NCBI GenBank assembly: GCA_030220185.1 | Contig: JASPKZ010009651.1 | Span: 1-64,000, forward strand | DNA length: 64,000 nucleotides | Direction of reading: 5' to 3' | Origin: Diploptera punctata | Lineage: Eukaryota; Arthropoda; Insecta; Blattodea; Blaberidae | In this document: positions 33,885-45,794 of the stretch, in pieces | Position numbering within the stretch: position 1 is the stretch's first letter | Layout of the letters: every line of letters starts with the position of its first letter | The notes under the pieces: model-generated | What the model saw: only the letters and a program-made list of their open reading frames with translations | Database searches by the model: none | Told to the model about the DNA's origin: nothing | Made by a program: the position numbers and the translations under genes

Positions 33885-34140
33885 ACAACTCATAAAGGAG
33901 AGGAAAATATACTGGATTGGCCACTGGCTAAGAAGAAACTGCTTGCTGACGGATGTCCTAGAAGGAATGGTCAACGCAAAGAAAGTTAGAGGCAGAATAA
34001 TATATCAGATGATAGACATTAAAATGAATGATTTGTATGCGGATACAAAACTGAGTTAAAGACAGAGTGGAGAATGCTGAGTTTGCAGTGAAAGACCTGC
34101 TCTTGGACAGAAAGCTATGTATGTATGTATGTACGTATGT
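33885..34140 (+). mobile_element. LINE 3' fragment (third family) with ATGT tail
   Basis: The + strand gives a decayed C-terminal LINE peptide: ILDWPLAKKKLLADG near 33910-33955, LEGMVNAKKVRGRI near 33960-34000, then MIDIKMNDLYAD near 34012-34047. It ends GCAGTGAAAGACCTGCTCTT (34087-34106), GGACAGAAAGCTATG, and ATGT repeats to about 34141. This terminal part resembles the 3' end of SINE A. Confidence 0.75.
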
Positions 34141-34492
34141 TATACAGTAATACTATACACTCATACATCTTAAAGGAAGTGCTCAAAGTATCGTCCTTGC
34201 TCCTGGTTGCAATATTGCAGTCATCTCTGCAGCGAGTTTCATTTTTTTGTTCTTAATACAGCAAATCAGTGACGGCTCATAACCACATATTCGCAATAAT
34301 AAATCTCGCACACGGTTTGTTGATGGATCCAAGTTAACTGGAACTGCTTCTGTTACCGTATACTTTCAACCGTTTCAGTTTGCGCTATTAATTTTGATGC
34401 ACCCTGTATATGTATGTGTATGTGTATATGTATGTGTATGTATATATGTATATATATATGTTATAATTAAATTCTTAAATTGAGCAATGTAA

Positions 34493-34678
34493 GCTTAATA
34501 TGGCAGTGAAGACCGAGTTCTCGCGACATCTAGTAATAATGGAGAGTATAATACATATATAAGAAAGATAAGTGTTTGAATTGGATTCGCCTGGTGGTGT
34601 AACGGATACCACGCTGAGGTACATACTCAGAGTTCCGGGTTCGAATCCCGTCCAGGCATTTATTTTCTTATCATACCA
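34493..34678 (+). repeat. Interspersed repeat with tRNA-like core, copy 2
   Basis: Same layout as 10078-10262: GGCAGTGAAGACCGAGTTCT, ACATCTAGTAATAATGGAGA, tRNA-like core at 34589-34658, TTTATTTTCTTATCA, then AT repeats. Confidence 0.65.
34589..34658 (+). tRNA. tRNA-like sequence, repeat-borne
   Basis: GCCTGG pairs with CCAGGC as a perfect 6-bp acceptor. Box A-like TGGTGTAACGGATACCACGC, an anticodon stem CTGAG/CTCAG with 7-base loop GTACATA, and box B GGTTCGAATCC. The discriminator is A. The T stem has only four good pairs. Its sister at 10170-10240 shows that it moves as part of a repeat. Confidence 0.5.
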
Positions 34679-34689
34679 TATATATATCC

Positions 34690-34986
34690 CGATGGCATAT
34701 TTACTTTGTTCATGGTTCAGGGACTTTTATGCTTAAATGGCTGACTTACGTTTCCGGCAACATTGCTGCCAGAATTGTTGTTAATTCAGGACAGGTAAAA
34801 GACGATAAGTCAGACTAACATATACTTCACTTTAAAACAAAAGCGTCGACAAACGTAGACATAGATTTCACTGAAGCAAATTTTCCGGAGATTGAAAAAA
34901 CATTAGCTCAGAATCGGGTGAATGGAAGCTTGTGTTCCCGCGGCCACTAAAACTCCTATTTCGAGAGTACCAGTGAGTTTTATAGA
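34690..34986 (+). mobile_element. Internally deleted LINE A derivative, copy 1
   Basis: The left part resembles the LINE A 5' leader seen at 46232-46460 (CAACATTGCTGCC, ACGATAAGTCAGAC, AAATTTTCCGGAG near 34878). The right part is the LINE A 3' end (TTAGCTCAGAATCGGGTGAA, then AGAGTACCAGTGAGTT). The entire protein-coding body is missing. The junction lies near 34891. Confidence 0.7.
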
Positions 34987-35064
34987 CAGGTTTCATGATT
35001 TATAACCTAACGATAATCTATCGTTAACGCTATATGCCCGTTAGGTTATAAATTAAAAATCCTG
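34987..35064. mobile_element. Miniature inverted-repeat element, 78 bp
   Basis: ATTTATAACCTAACG (34998-35012) is inverted exactly at 35039-35053, with outer CAGG/CCTG. It abuts the LINE A-type 3' end. No clear target duplication. Confidence 0.55.
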
Positions 35065-35583
35065 TAAATATATATATGTAGGCCTATATGACACATTTTT
35101 GGACCGGATTTTTAATTTCGCGGATTGGAACGAGACTCGCCTTATAAGGATAAAGGATTAATGAATTACGTCTCATGAGACGGGAAAGCCCCTAGGAGCC
35201 TTCCAGATGCATCTATATATCACTTCTAAAAGGATCGGCCTCACGTCTATATTTCGATTCGAGAAAGGTAAAGACTGGGCTTCCAGATAGACCCTCGCAT
35301 ATAAAAGGAGTCAAGTCAGTAGTGATCTATAATAATTTGCCTAAGCAAAGTGATTGTAAGCAGTCTATGAAGATAGGTATATTAAACAAGAATTCAGTGG
35401 AACTATAGTCTGGAAGAAATTAACTTTCGCGATTCTGTGAAAACACCATGGGCTTAGAGAAGAAAGATCGCATGTGCTTGTACAGTGGATTTTTTTTGTA
35501 AGCCCATGTTTTCCCTTTACAGAGATTTAGGCGCTCTCCCCCTACAGGGAAGAATTTGAACCATACTAATTTAGTTACATTTG
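35065..35583. other. No gene; possible promoter-like patch
   Basis: CATATAAAAGGAGTCAAGTC (35298-35317) looks like a TATA box with a downstream insect-type initiator region. No ORF follows. A degraded LTR is one possibility. Confidence 0.35.
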
Positions 35584-35893
35584 TTTTCATATAGATGTAA
35601 TTTTGAGTGGTCCGTGGTCAGCGTTCCGCCTCATACTGACATCTAGGAAACCAAGGTAGTACTGGGACGGGAAAGTTCGATAAATTTGCTTAGAGGCCTT
35701 TTTCATTCAGGCTTAAGGATATTTAAGAGCCTGAAAATCTTGAGACTCGGGACCCACGGCTTAAAGTCCCTCCCGGAGGACTTGCTCCTTGGATTTTTCC
35801 GTCCTAAAAATCCATCGACCCCGGCCGGGTTTGAACCCTCGACCTTCTGGACCAGAGGCAAGGAGCATAACCACTAGTCCACAGCGGCCTACT
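35584..35893 (-). mobile_element. SINE B, near full length
   Basis: On the minus strand: tRNA head GCCGCTGTGGACTAGTGGTT, box B GGGTTCAAACCCGGCC, then GATGGATTTTTAGGACGG, GGGACTTTAAGCCGTGGGTC, CTCTAAGCAAATTTATCG and a 3' region GAGGCGGAACGCTGACCACG. Other copies at 25.05, 45.8, 52.36 kb, fragments at 7.4 and 62.5 kb. Apparent ORFs over it (PRPGLNPRPSGPEA) are translations of the tRNA-like head. Confidence 0.85.
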
Positions 35894-36239
35894 GTACAGT
35901 GGATTACTGTGAATAATGTAAAGAAGATTAGAATTTTTTGTATAAAATTGGTTGTAATTAAATTAATAAAAGAAATTCTACCTGTTTGTACGTCTACGCT
36001 ATGAGTGGCCACATACAATAAAATCAACAGTTTTAAATAGATGTTTTGCTGTTGAATGAGTGTATCTTTAGAAAGTACATGTATATGCGAAACTACAAGA
36101 TATGAAAATTTGCATTTAAATTATCTCAAACACTTCCAGAAAAAATGCAATATGAGTTTGGTTAACATTTATGGGAAACACCTTTAATACTCCCTAATGT
36201 CAATATGAATATTAATTGGAAGAACTGTATGTTAACCTA

Positions 36240-36935
36240 ACTAACTCACTGGCACTGTCGAACCCGAAGGTTCATGCGCGCGCGGACATAATTTATCAAT
36301 ACATTCCTACCGACAGCTAATATTTTTCAATCATTATATGTACAATCTATCTTCCTTAAATCATGGTTAATGTTATTCTCCCACCTCACTCTTGGTATAA
36401 TTACTTCGCGCTTTCTCTATTGCTTTCATCTGAGTATATCCTTCTTCGGAATAAAATAATCCGTTCCAAATCCTGGTCTCGCTCTACTTCTATACTATAA
36501 TGTAAAGCTTCCTGATTCCTGATTAGTGATTATCTTCTCCCGACCATAAATATCTCCTGTAAAGGGACTATATACAAAGGAGAATTATCTAATTCCCGTA
36601 TTAATATTACTAATGTCCCATTACTAGGCCTATATAATATCCTAACATTCCATGTTCCTAGGAACATATCCATATATTTGAGTATTTGCCATGAATTGCC
36701 TGAAGTAGTCTCCCTAAAAGATGCGAATGGGGCATTATTTTACCTCTGGAAAATTTTTATCCCAGTGCAACCCATGTTCGAATTTCTTGATGGTTCTATT
36801 TTTATGGTGAAATATTGTCGCTCTTTTGACCGAGATACTTTTTCGTCTTGCTTATAATGACCTGTCCGGCATGGTTAACCTTTTTCGGCAGTAATTCTAC
36901 CGCCAGTATAGCTCTCCGGGCCATATAAGTAGGTA
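36240..36935 (-). mobile_element. Internally deleted LINE A derivative, copy 3, with endonuclease start
   Basis: From the 5' side (right): leader with AGAGCTATACTGGCGGTAGA near 36910, AACCATGCCGGACAGGTCAT near 36868, AAAATTTTCCAGAGG near 36745; then a piece matching the LINE A endonuclease start (ATCAGGAATCAGGAAGCTTT near 36514, matching 53-66 of the window, and GATTTGGAACGGATTATTTT near 36462). It then jumps to the C-terminal GGTGGGAGAATAACATTAAC (36371-36390) and the 3' end. RT is gone. Confidence 0.75.
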
Positions 36936-37310
36936 GGCCACTCTGAACTGTGCAAGCGTAATTATTCATTATTTTTGTGATGCTAGCGTGACGTTGTTGA
37001 TTGTGCTTTGATTCCTTTGTCCTCATTTCCCTGTTTTTTGTGGCATTAGTAATTCTTAGAATTAGTTTGGTTATTGTTTGGGACCACACAATAAGCTTTT
37101 TTATACAGTGGTTAACGGTAGCTCAAGGGTTGGCAGGTACAGGTACCTAGCGAAGCGAAACTAATGTTTATCATAAAAGTGTAAATTTGATTGACATGTT
37201 GAATATGTTCAAATTTGCAAAACGATAAAATTTATTAAAAGGAGCCAATTTAAAACTTCCTTGGAAAATTAATATAAAAGGCCAAGAAATGTTATTGTTA
37301 ACACAGTGTG
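36936..37310. other. No recognised feature
   Basis: GTGGTTAACGGTAGCTCAAG near 37109 has an echo in the repeated motif that follows. Nothing codes. Confidence 0.4.
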
Positions 37311-37520
37311 GTTAGTAACTCATACACACACATGCACACACACACACACACACATACAGTGTGATTAGTAACTCATACACACACACATACAGTGTGGTTA
37401 GTCGCTCTCATATGATCACACAGTGTGGTTAGTAGCTCACACACACACAGTGTGTGGCCAGTTTTTCCCATTCGAGTACATACGATCATCTCATGAGCCA
37501 GTAGCTCTCTTACGGAAACA
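37306..37520. repeat. Degenerate tandem array of CAGTGTGGTTAGTAGCTCA with AC microsatellite
   Basis: ACAGTGTGGTTAGTAACTCA and variants occur near 37303, 37358, 37391, 37420 and, more diverged, 37447 and 37490, with AC arrays between. Unit length varies from 30 to 55 bp. Confidence 0.75.
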
Positions 37521-39640
37521 TAGTGGGCTAGTGTATCATATTACTAGTATTCAGAGGAGTGTGTTGTGCTCCCATATTATTACCTAAAAGTGTGAATCAA
37601 TCTATCGTACGCAAATATACTAGGGGAGTCTAGATTTGCTCGAGTAGCCTTCAAGATAGTATTAATTTGTTGTGTATTGTGTTGTTCGTAAGTGGTTAAC
37701 AAAATAAACCCTTTTTAATTAATTAACACAACTCATTGTTACCGATTATCGAATTCGTTGTCCATCACACCAGCAGAAACCAGAAATAAGCATAATCTAA
37801 AATACGCCCTGAAGAGAGACTCGTGCCTCCGAAAGTTATTGTTGCATTTTTTTAATGCACCCTTCTCCCACTCTTCTCTGCGCGCCCGCAGTTCGCGAGA
37901 AGGGAGGTCAGTCTGTAGCAACTGGAACGTTAAGCAACCTTCCAGTGGATCTGGAAGGGTGTTTCTTCAAGATCGGAACCTTTAGTTTCGGCGAGGGATT
38001 CGGGGAAGTGAATCTCTCGGCAGTCTTCAAGACTTTGTATTTATTTTTGATGCTGTACAGAAGAAATGAAGTTAAGTGTTGTATTTGAATGTATGTCCAC
38101 GATTGCTTGTACGGTAAGAATGAGACGTTTATTGTCATTAAGAAAAAGAACTCTAGTTTGAATTATGTTAATTTTCATTATGTTTTGCTAATTTGGCTTA
38201 CAGCCGTTGTTATTCTTTACTTCAAACATTGACACATTATTATATTAAATATACTTTCATTTTTAGTTAAACCTTGTTAGTTGATGATTTATTGCTTTGC
38301 AAGAGATTTCCTTTCAATATCAGTCCAGTTTATGTACGTAATTTGATCTCCTCAAATGTCCTCACGCATGATCTTAATTAGAGTCACGTTAATTAGAGTC
38401 AAGATAAGTCATATTAAAGTATTTATTTTATGCATTTAAAGTGTTTGAGACTAGCAGATGTTTATACAGGAAACTAAGCAAGTTTGCGTAATATCTTGGG
38501 CCCAGCGCGCAGACTCTCTACTCTCGTAATTAGCATTGTTTACCGGTTTTCTCTTTCTTGTTTATGTAATTGTCGCAATATTGAATCTGTATATTGAAAT
38601 GTAATGTTCTGCAAAGCTATAATCCTACGTCTTTTATATTATTGTAAATGCCCGTGGAGTTTGAGTAATAGTATTGTAATTAGAGATTATTCATATGATA
38701 ATCCACGGAGGGCATGCATTGGGCAAGAGTAAATTATAATGGCGAAAAGTCTACAGTGGTAGAAAGAGTCTATAGAGATACTATAGCCTCACAATATCCG
38801 TAAAAACTCCACCACGACAAGGTATGCCATCTGTTATCTTTAAAATACGAAAATACAATGCGCTCTCACTATATCGATCTTGTGAATGATCAAACCACTA
38901 TCAGATGCACATACTGTAGTTATGATTGAATACTGTTTACTTTCACATGGTTTCAAACTCACCAAGCCTGATTGATCAGGAAATACGGAATGGAATTAGG
39001 TTCACGGGCCATTGGTTCCAAACCCCTACAGGGTTTTTATATTAAATCCTATCAGAGAATGAGGGAAATTGCATTTTGCCTCCGAGGGACATAATTTTCC
39101 AGCGTCCACCGACATTGGCCTCTGAGCTAATATTCAGTACTGGCACCGTATGCATTTTCACATATACCTCCTGGGGGAGGGGAAATATATGCCTGTACAT
39201 ACACAAGCTTGCCATTGGTGAAGGGAGGGGAGGTTTATGAAACAAAAAGCACGCAGAGGACAATGGGAGGTTGTGTTAACACAATAATAACATTTTGCAC
39301 GTATCAAAGTGTAAAACTCGATGTGAGTTTACTTGATGTTTGTATGTGTTCGCATCTCCACCAGCAATTCTGCTCTTACAACATTATTCTCATCATAACA
39401 TACATCAACATCTCTTTATATTTTCATTTCATAACATTTAGAAACGCCTCATTACATTATTCAATGGAAATGGACTCTTCACAACAAATGAGGACACCAA
39501 AAATGACCAATAAAAATATATAAATATGAATGTGTGTTTATATGTGCATGCAAGTGACTGTAAACGCTGTTACGGTCGCAATTATTTCTCGCAAACAAAT
39601 TTGGTATATATAAATAAATTAATACAGTTATAACTAAATT
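37521..39640. other. No recognised gene
   Basis: Contains GC-richer DNA at 37860-38010 with overlapping short ORFs on both strands, none of a known family. AAAATAAACCC at 37700 and the preceding TTGTGTATTGTG could be the 3' part of an LTR or a transcript end, but I found no paired repeat. 38160-39640 is AT-rich with no signal. Confidence 0.4.
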
Positions 39641-39644
39641 CATT

Positions 39645-40412
39645 AACCAGTAAAATCGAACCATTAAGAAATGGGTTCACCTGAAGCCAAAAAATAAAAA
39701 TAAAAAATCGCTCTATCGGCCGCATTTTTCGAGTCTTTACAAAGAAACTTGTTATATGTTATTGAAATAAAACGGGAAAGGTATTCTCAAAAAAATATCG
39801 GCAAAATCAGAAAATTAGGAGTGGGGATTTATCTAAAAGATGAAATTTAAAAATCGATCTAGTAGTCGCCAGGTTTGTTTTCTTGCAATGAAATTGCGTG
39901 TACGTTTGAATAAGAAACATAATTCGTTAATCAGTAAAATCCGAGCATTACAAGTGGGAATTAATCTTGTAATCCAAAATTTTAAATCGGTCTAGTGGAT
40001 AAATAAAACAATATTAATTTAATCCTTTAATTGACAAAACACTAGTTTCTTTATCATTTATTTAAATGTCTCGGACCGCAGGAAAAACAAAATCATTTGT
40101 AACTCAAAGTTACTTTACTAAAAATATAGAAAATAGAAACGAATCTTATAGAATACATTGCCAATTTAATGGTTAATTAAATGGTATGGCATACAATGCA
40201 ACAAAGGAAATATGGTGAACGCCATAGCGAATTTTTAATGTCAGGTTTCAGGTTTTTACGCCCACTTCTAATGGTCCGATTTTCACTGACGTTTGGAGAA
40301 TGACTTCCTCGTTTTATTTAAATAGCATATACTGAGTTGCATAGCGAAATATCGAAACAAAAAGTTTAATTTAATAGCCCGATTTTACTGGTTAACGAAC
40401 TCCACCTTACTT
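39645..40412. repeat. Possible inverted-repeat element with internal modules
   Basis: ATTCATTAACCAGTAAAATC (39640-39659) is inverted at 40388-40407 (GATTTTACTGGTTAACGAAC). A third, direct copy (TTCGTTAATCAGTAAAATCC) lies at 39926. A second motif, AAATCGNTCTAGTNG, occurs near 39706, 39849 and 39983. No ORF. Could be a non-autonomous DNA transposon. Confidence 0.5.
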
Positions 40413-40504
40413 TCTTGAATTAATTGATTGCTAGACGCCAAGTTTAGTTCTGATAAAAATTACGGGAACTAGAGCTTATGTATGTACGAATGTACGAACG
40501 AATG

Positions 40505-40830
40505 TACGTATGTATGCATATATCTTCTTCTACTACAAGGTTTAGGCTATGCAGCCTGTTCCGGCGAAGTTAAAAGTGGAGTCCATCTTTTACGTGGTCG
40601 GCCAACATCTCTTGTTCCTCTGGGATTATACAGGAAGGTTCTTTTTGGTATTCTTTCGTTGTTCATTCTCATTAAGTGAGATCAAGGGATAAAAGCAGGA
40701 TACAGACTGCGGAAATGCTGTTTTTACGTAATGTGAAAGGATGCACAAGAGCGGATTGAATAAAGAATGAAACTATACGAGAAGAATTAAATATATATAA
40801 AATTGAAGATAAAATCAGCGAAAATAATAA
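40505..40830. mobile_element. LINE 3' end with inverted 5' segment
   Basis: 40515-40675 on the minus strand reads NENERIPKRTFLYNPRGTRD, VGRPRKRWTP… to a 3' end; 40676-40830 on the plus strand reads a segment like GIKAGYRLRKCCF/TAEMLFLRNVKGCTRAD then IREELNIYKIEDKISENN. In LINE B these two parts are adjacent in the protein. Here they face opposite ways, joined near 40676, as expected from twin priming. Confidence 0.75.
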
Positions 40831-40838
40831 TAAATGTA

Positions 40839-40839
<1 letters not shown>

Positions 40840-40876
<37 letters not shown>
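40840..40876. repeat. (AT)n
   Basis: About 18 AT units directly after the inverted LINE segment. Confidence 0.95.
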
Positions 40877-40879
<3 letters not shown>

Positions 40880-41440
40880 CGTATATAACACAAATTTTGA
40901 TACGGTAATTTTCGGTGTCTAATAGTTAAGATCGGTGAATATATGTAAAAAATATATTTTCATGATAATCTCAAAGTAAGAATCCAAGTGTCGAAATTAA
41001 CTAATACATTTGATTGGCCTATATTATTTTCTTTTCTAATGAAGGTTCGAGCCTTTGATATAGGTGACAATCTAGAGCTTGAAAAGAAGGAAAAACTGAT
41101 GGGTAAGTTAAGTTGATAGATCTAAATGCAGGATCGAAAAACTTTTATTAACTTGTAAAATACACTGGTGGGACTCACCTTTATAGGAGAGTCCAAAGAA
41201 AGGTAGGCCTATATATAAACCATTTACTGTATGGGCTCATAATGATCTTCCAATGTCTCTCTGCCCTGCATTGAAGCAAGAGAAAAGATGAATGGATAAA
41301 TACCCAGGACATTGTGTTATATCTGTTCTTTTCACCTATGTGTTTTTTTTTGCAGTTTTGTTATTGTAAGGCCAGTGATATGTATATCAATGCCTCTGCA
41401 TTAAATAAATAATTATACTATAATATATAGTATTGTAGTA
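40877..41440. other. No recognised feature
   Basis: AT-rich, no ORF. A short T-rich stretch near 41340. Confidence 0.45.
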
Positions 41441-41449
41441 GTTTAAGAA

Positions 41450-42635
41450 ATATTTTAAAAATGAAAAGGGAATATAATGGTACTGTACGTCAATTATACA
41501 TACACTTCAAAAAGCATACGATTCAAATAAGAGGGAGAAGTCATATAGTATCCTGATGGAGTTCGCAATTCCTAAAAAGTTAGACTTATACGAATGTGTC
41601 TAAATGGCACAAAGAGTAGGGTGCGTGTAGGCAAACGGTTCTCGGATACTTTTGAATTCCACAATGAGTTGAAGCAAGGAGATACACTATCCCCTCAACT
41701 ATTTAATTTTGTATTAGTGCATGCCATCAAATCTTCAGAGCATGAAGAAGGCCTACAACTCAATGGTATTAATAAGCTGTTAGTTTATGCTGATGATGTA
41801 GTACTATTGGGCGATAGCGAGGAGATGCTAAAGGCCCGCGCACACGCACGCACACACGCACGAACACACACACACACACTATAGAGTAACACTAAGAAAT
41901 TGGGACTGGAAGAAATATCAATAAAACTAAATATATGGTCACACATAGAAATACATTAGGCCTAATAATGGTAATGGGCAGCAAATGACAAATGAGGGAA
42001 ATTTTGAGCAAGTGGCTGAATTCAAATACCTAGGAACAATAATCACAAATAGGAATGAGATGAACAAAGAAATTAAACATAGGCTGAATTCTGGAAATGC
42101 GTGCTATTATGCATTACAGAGTCTCTTGGCGCCCCAATTCCTTTCAAAAAACGTTAAACTGAAATGATATAAAACTATTATTCTACCAGTTATATTATAT
42201 GGATGCGAAACACCGACTCTTACTTTAAGGGAGGAAACGCGATTACGAGTATTCGAGAATGAAGTTCTTAGGAATTTTTTTTGAACCAAATAGAGATAAA
42301 CAGACAAGTAAATGGAGAAGACTACGTAACAGTGAACTACATGGTCTTTATAGGAAGCCAGATATAATAAGAACAGTTAAGTCTCGTAGACTGCGATGGG
42401 CAGGACATGTGGCACGAATGGGGAGTGAAAGACATGCATGAAAGCTTCTTGTAGGAAAACCTGAGGAAAAATGCCCAATTGGTAGACCGAGAGGTGGGAA
42501 AATAACATTAACTATTATTTGAGGGAAGAAGATTATACAGGGAATGATTGGAAAGCATTATCTCAGGATAGGGATGTATGGAGAGCTTATGTCCGTGCGG
42601 CCATGGACCTACGGGTTCGATAATGCAGTGAGTTA
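41450..42635 (+). mobile_element. LINE A, 5'-truncated copy
   Basis: It aligns with LINE A 1700-2850 throughout, starting AAAAGGGAATATAATGGTAC (LINE A KKWEYNGTVHQLY). It ends CGGGTTCGATAATGCAGTGA near 42632, like LINE A, but lacks the GTAA tail array. Confidence 0.85.
41460..42620 (+). pseudogene. LINE A reverse transcriptase fragment
   Basis: 41594-41884 is open and carries LKQGDTLSPQLFNFVLVHAI and the catalytic YADDVVLLGDSEE (about 41787-41825). An AC-rich expansion (41838-41880, giving ARTHARTHTHT) has replaced a few residues after it. Later frames at 41985-42167 and 42259-42441 hold LGTIITNRNEMNKEIKHRLN and VKSRRLRWAGHVARMG. Frameshifts and a stop after RHA leave it dead. Confidence 0.82.
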
Positions 42636-42639
42636 TATA

Positions 42640-43060
42640 TGTCGAACGAGAGTTTTTGAAGATATATTGGTAAAGAATGCTTCATTTTGTCAAACGATAA
42701 CCACGTGAAGATGGTTCCGGCAATATAGTTATAGTAAATTATAAGGAAATAGACTAAAAAATCCACCGCAAATATTTGGGAATACACCGTCCTCCCGCGA
42801 TCCCACCTACCTAAAGCCTTGTCGTTAAGGCCAAGAAAACCCACTACTTGAAAAAATCTAAATGACATTAATATTTACTTTTTGTTTGTATAGCTACTGG
42901 AAAACGTGTGGTATATTCATTTTAACAGCACGCAAAATAATAATGAAAAGTTGAAAAAATGCAAGATTATACAAAATATTAATCTGTCCTATATCTTATT
43001 TTGAACAGCATAGGTTTTTCACAAAGTATTTCCATCGGACCAATTCTCGTCAAATTATTT
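42640..43060. other. No recognised feature
   Basis: The minus-strand ORF 42587-42868 overlaps the LINE A end and has no recognisable motif. Confidence 0.4.
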
Positions 43061-43064
43061 ATTT

Positions 43065-43400
43065 CATTGCAAAATTTTCAATAATTGGTCTCTTCCATGG
43101 GTCACTTGATCTTCCTTTTTCTCTATTATCCCCCCTCGGTGTCCAATCAAAAGCCATTCTTTTCATAGCTCTATTTTATTATCTTAATGTTTGTCCAATT
43201 CGATTACATTGTTTTGTATTAATTTTTATTCTAATTTCTTTTTGAGGGTTCCCTTCCATAAATATACATTTTTAAACTGTCTCTGGCCATCCTATTCTTA
43301 AAATTTTTCTTTGACATCTATTGACAAATGTTTGAAGTTTTCTTTAAATTACTCTACTTGTTTTCCACTAATCCCAACAATGTAATTAAACATTTAATAT
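43065..43400 (-). mobile_element. LINE relic, C-terminal part
   Basis: The minus strand reads RMAFDWTPRGDNREKGRSSD-like text near 43090-43160 and later WPETV-like residues near 43280, matching LINE C-terminal regions where a basic GxPxxxW motif follows. Very decayed. Confidence 0.45.
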
Positions 43401-44200
43401 TACTATTGAAATATGCTAATAGAATAATACATTCATCAAATTCCAATTTGTAAGTAATTAGAATTGAAGGAAATGTATTTTGAAGAAAAAGGAAATATAT
43501 TGAAATAAACTTTTTTTTGTAGACGGTTTAACAACTGGTGCATTCATAAAACTTAAAAATAATGATCAGCACCGGAAAAACTATTTTAAATTCGAAAAAT
43601 CGCATTACATTTACATACTAGATGTTCTGCTGCATCAGCGTTAATTAACATCACAATTCCATTTCCTTGGTTCAATAAGTTACTGTAAATGCAATCAGAA
43701 ATCAAAATAAAGAAGTTGAATGGAACCTACTTCCTAACAATTCCATTCAAATACAAATATTTTGTAAGATTTTGCTTTGAAATTACACGATTAAGAGAAA
43801 GAAGAAGAAAATAAACGATGTAAGAGGATCTTGTATTTTAAAGGGAATCTCTTGGAGAATACTAACAAAGAACATACATTTCTCAAACAAGCTAAATTCA
43901 AGAAGCGTTATGAAATAAAGGGCAATAAAAAGACTAAAAAGTGTCCTAGTTTTCTCATTAAATTTCCTCCATTCTCTCACATACACGTAACATTTTCTTC
44001 GCTGTCAAATCAAGAGGCGGAGGCTGTTACGTCAGCTGAGGGAGTGTACTGGTTATCATTAACATCAGATGTCACTAGCAGCAACACTGCTGATTCACAA
44101 ACGACTACATTTTTATTAATTTGATTGTTTTTCCCCACCCCTTTATATCCAACAAGTAATATTGATGATGATGGGTATTAATTAGTGATAAGCAGCAAGT
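43401..44200. other. No recognised feature
   Basis: An open stretch 43831-44124 on + (97 codons, Lys- and Ser-rich, …EAVTSAEGVYWLSLTSDVTS…) is not a family I know; its second half is less AT-rich than the flanks. Could be a chance ORF or a host exon remnant. Confidence 0.4.
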
Positions 44201-44202
44201 TA

Positions 44203-44204
<2 letters not shown>

Positions 44205-44243
<39 letters not shown>
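44205..44243. repeat. (TC)n
   Basis: About 19 TC units. Confidence 0.95.
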
Positions 44244-44246
<3 letters not shown>

Positions 44247-44259
44247 GCATCAATTTCCC

Positions 44260-44560
44260 TGGCTTTATCCTTCACATGAAATATAGGATATCATATGTAC
44301 ACTCTGATACATTAAAAGTTATTGGATCTGCCATCAGAAAAGTTCTGTTAAAATTGATAACATAACTAGGATAATGGCTGGGGGACTCGACATGCTAACC
44401 ACATGTCACCCCTACACTGGCTGTTCATCATCTACCTCTGTGATTGACACATGTGGATGTGAAGGGCCAGCAGCCGGCTGGTAAAAAGGGCAACCGCTGA
44501 AAAGTGGAAAGACCCTCAATCGGAACTAGGATATGAATCCGATAATGTTTTTAATGAAAG
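44260..44560. other. Unclassified moderately GC-rich segment
   Basis: 44375-44530 holds GGGGGACTCGACATGCTAAC and GTGAAGGGCCAGCAGCCGGC. It looks like a repeat piece, possibly a LINE untranslated end, but I see no second copy in the window. Confidence 0.35.
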
Positions 44561-44577
44561 CATTATTATTATTATTA

Positions 44578-44585
<8 letters not shown>

Positions 44586-44613
<28 letters not shown>

Positions 44614-44674
44614 CATTATCATTATCATTATCATTATCATTATCATTATCATTATCATTATCATTATCATTATC

Positions 44675-44703
<29 letters not shown>
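44586..44703. repeat. (TTATCA)n hexamer array
   Basis: About 20 near-perfect ATTATC units followed by ATT units to 44738. Translates as Tyr-His repeats, which explains the ORF at 44533-44763. Confidence 0.95.
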
Positions 44704-44738
<35 letters not shown>

Positions 44739-44741
44739 TCG

Positions 44742-45785
<1,044 letters not shown>

Positions 45786-45794
45786 CTTTCCTTC

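Larger units (their letters stand above)
31356..34408. mobile_element. Mariner-like non-autonomous element carrying T2
   Basis: The left end GGTGTATCAAAATTAATAGC, GCAAACTGAAACG (31360-31393) is matched inverted by CGTTTCAGTTTGCGCTATTA, ATTTTGATGCACC (34370-34404). Without T2 the inverted match extends through GATAATAGAAGC versus GGTAACAGAAGC, about 60 bp. The element would be about 0.8 kb and holds a LINE 3' fragment. TATA flanks fit a TA target. No transposase is visible. Confidence 0.75.

Noticed and set aside
35686..36027. Proteins with a PRPSGPEA-type motif
   Set aside because: These frames are the tRNA-like head and body of SINE B, read on both strands.
37320..37460. CRISPR-like regular repeat
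   Set aside because: Spacing is irregular and the spacers are AC microsatellite.
37739..38138. Small host exon or gene
   Set aside because: Overlapping short frames on both strands in GC-richer DNA, no start context, no motif, no splice pattern I could trust.
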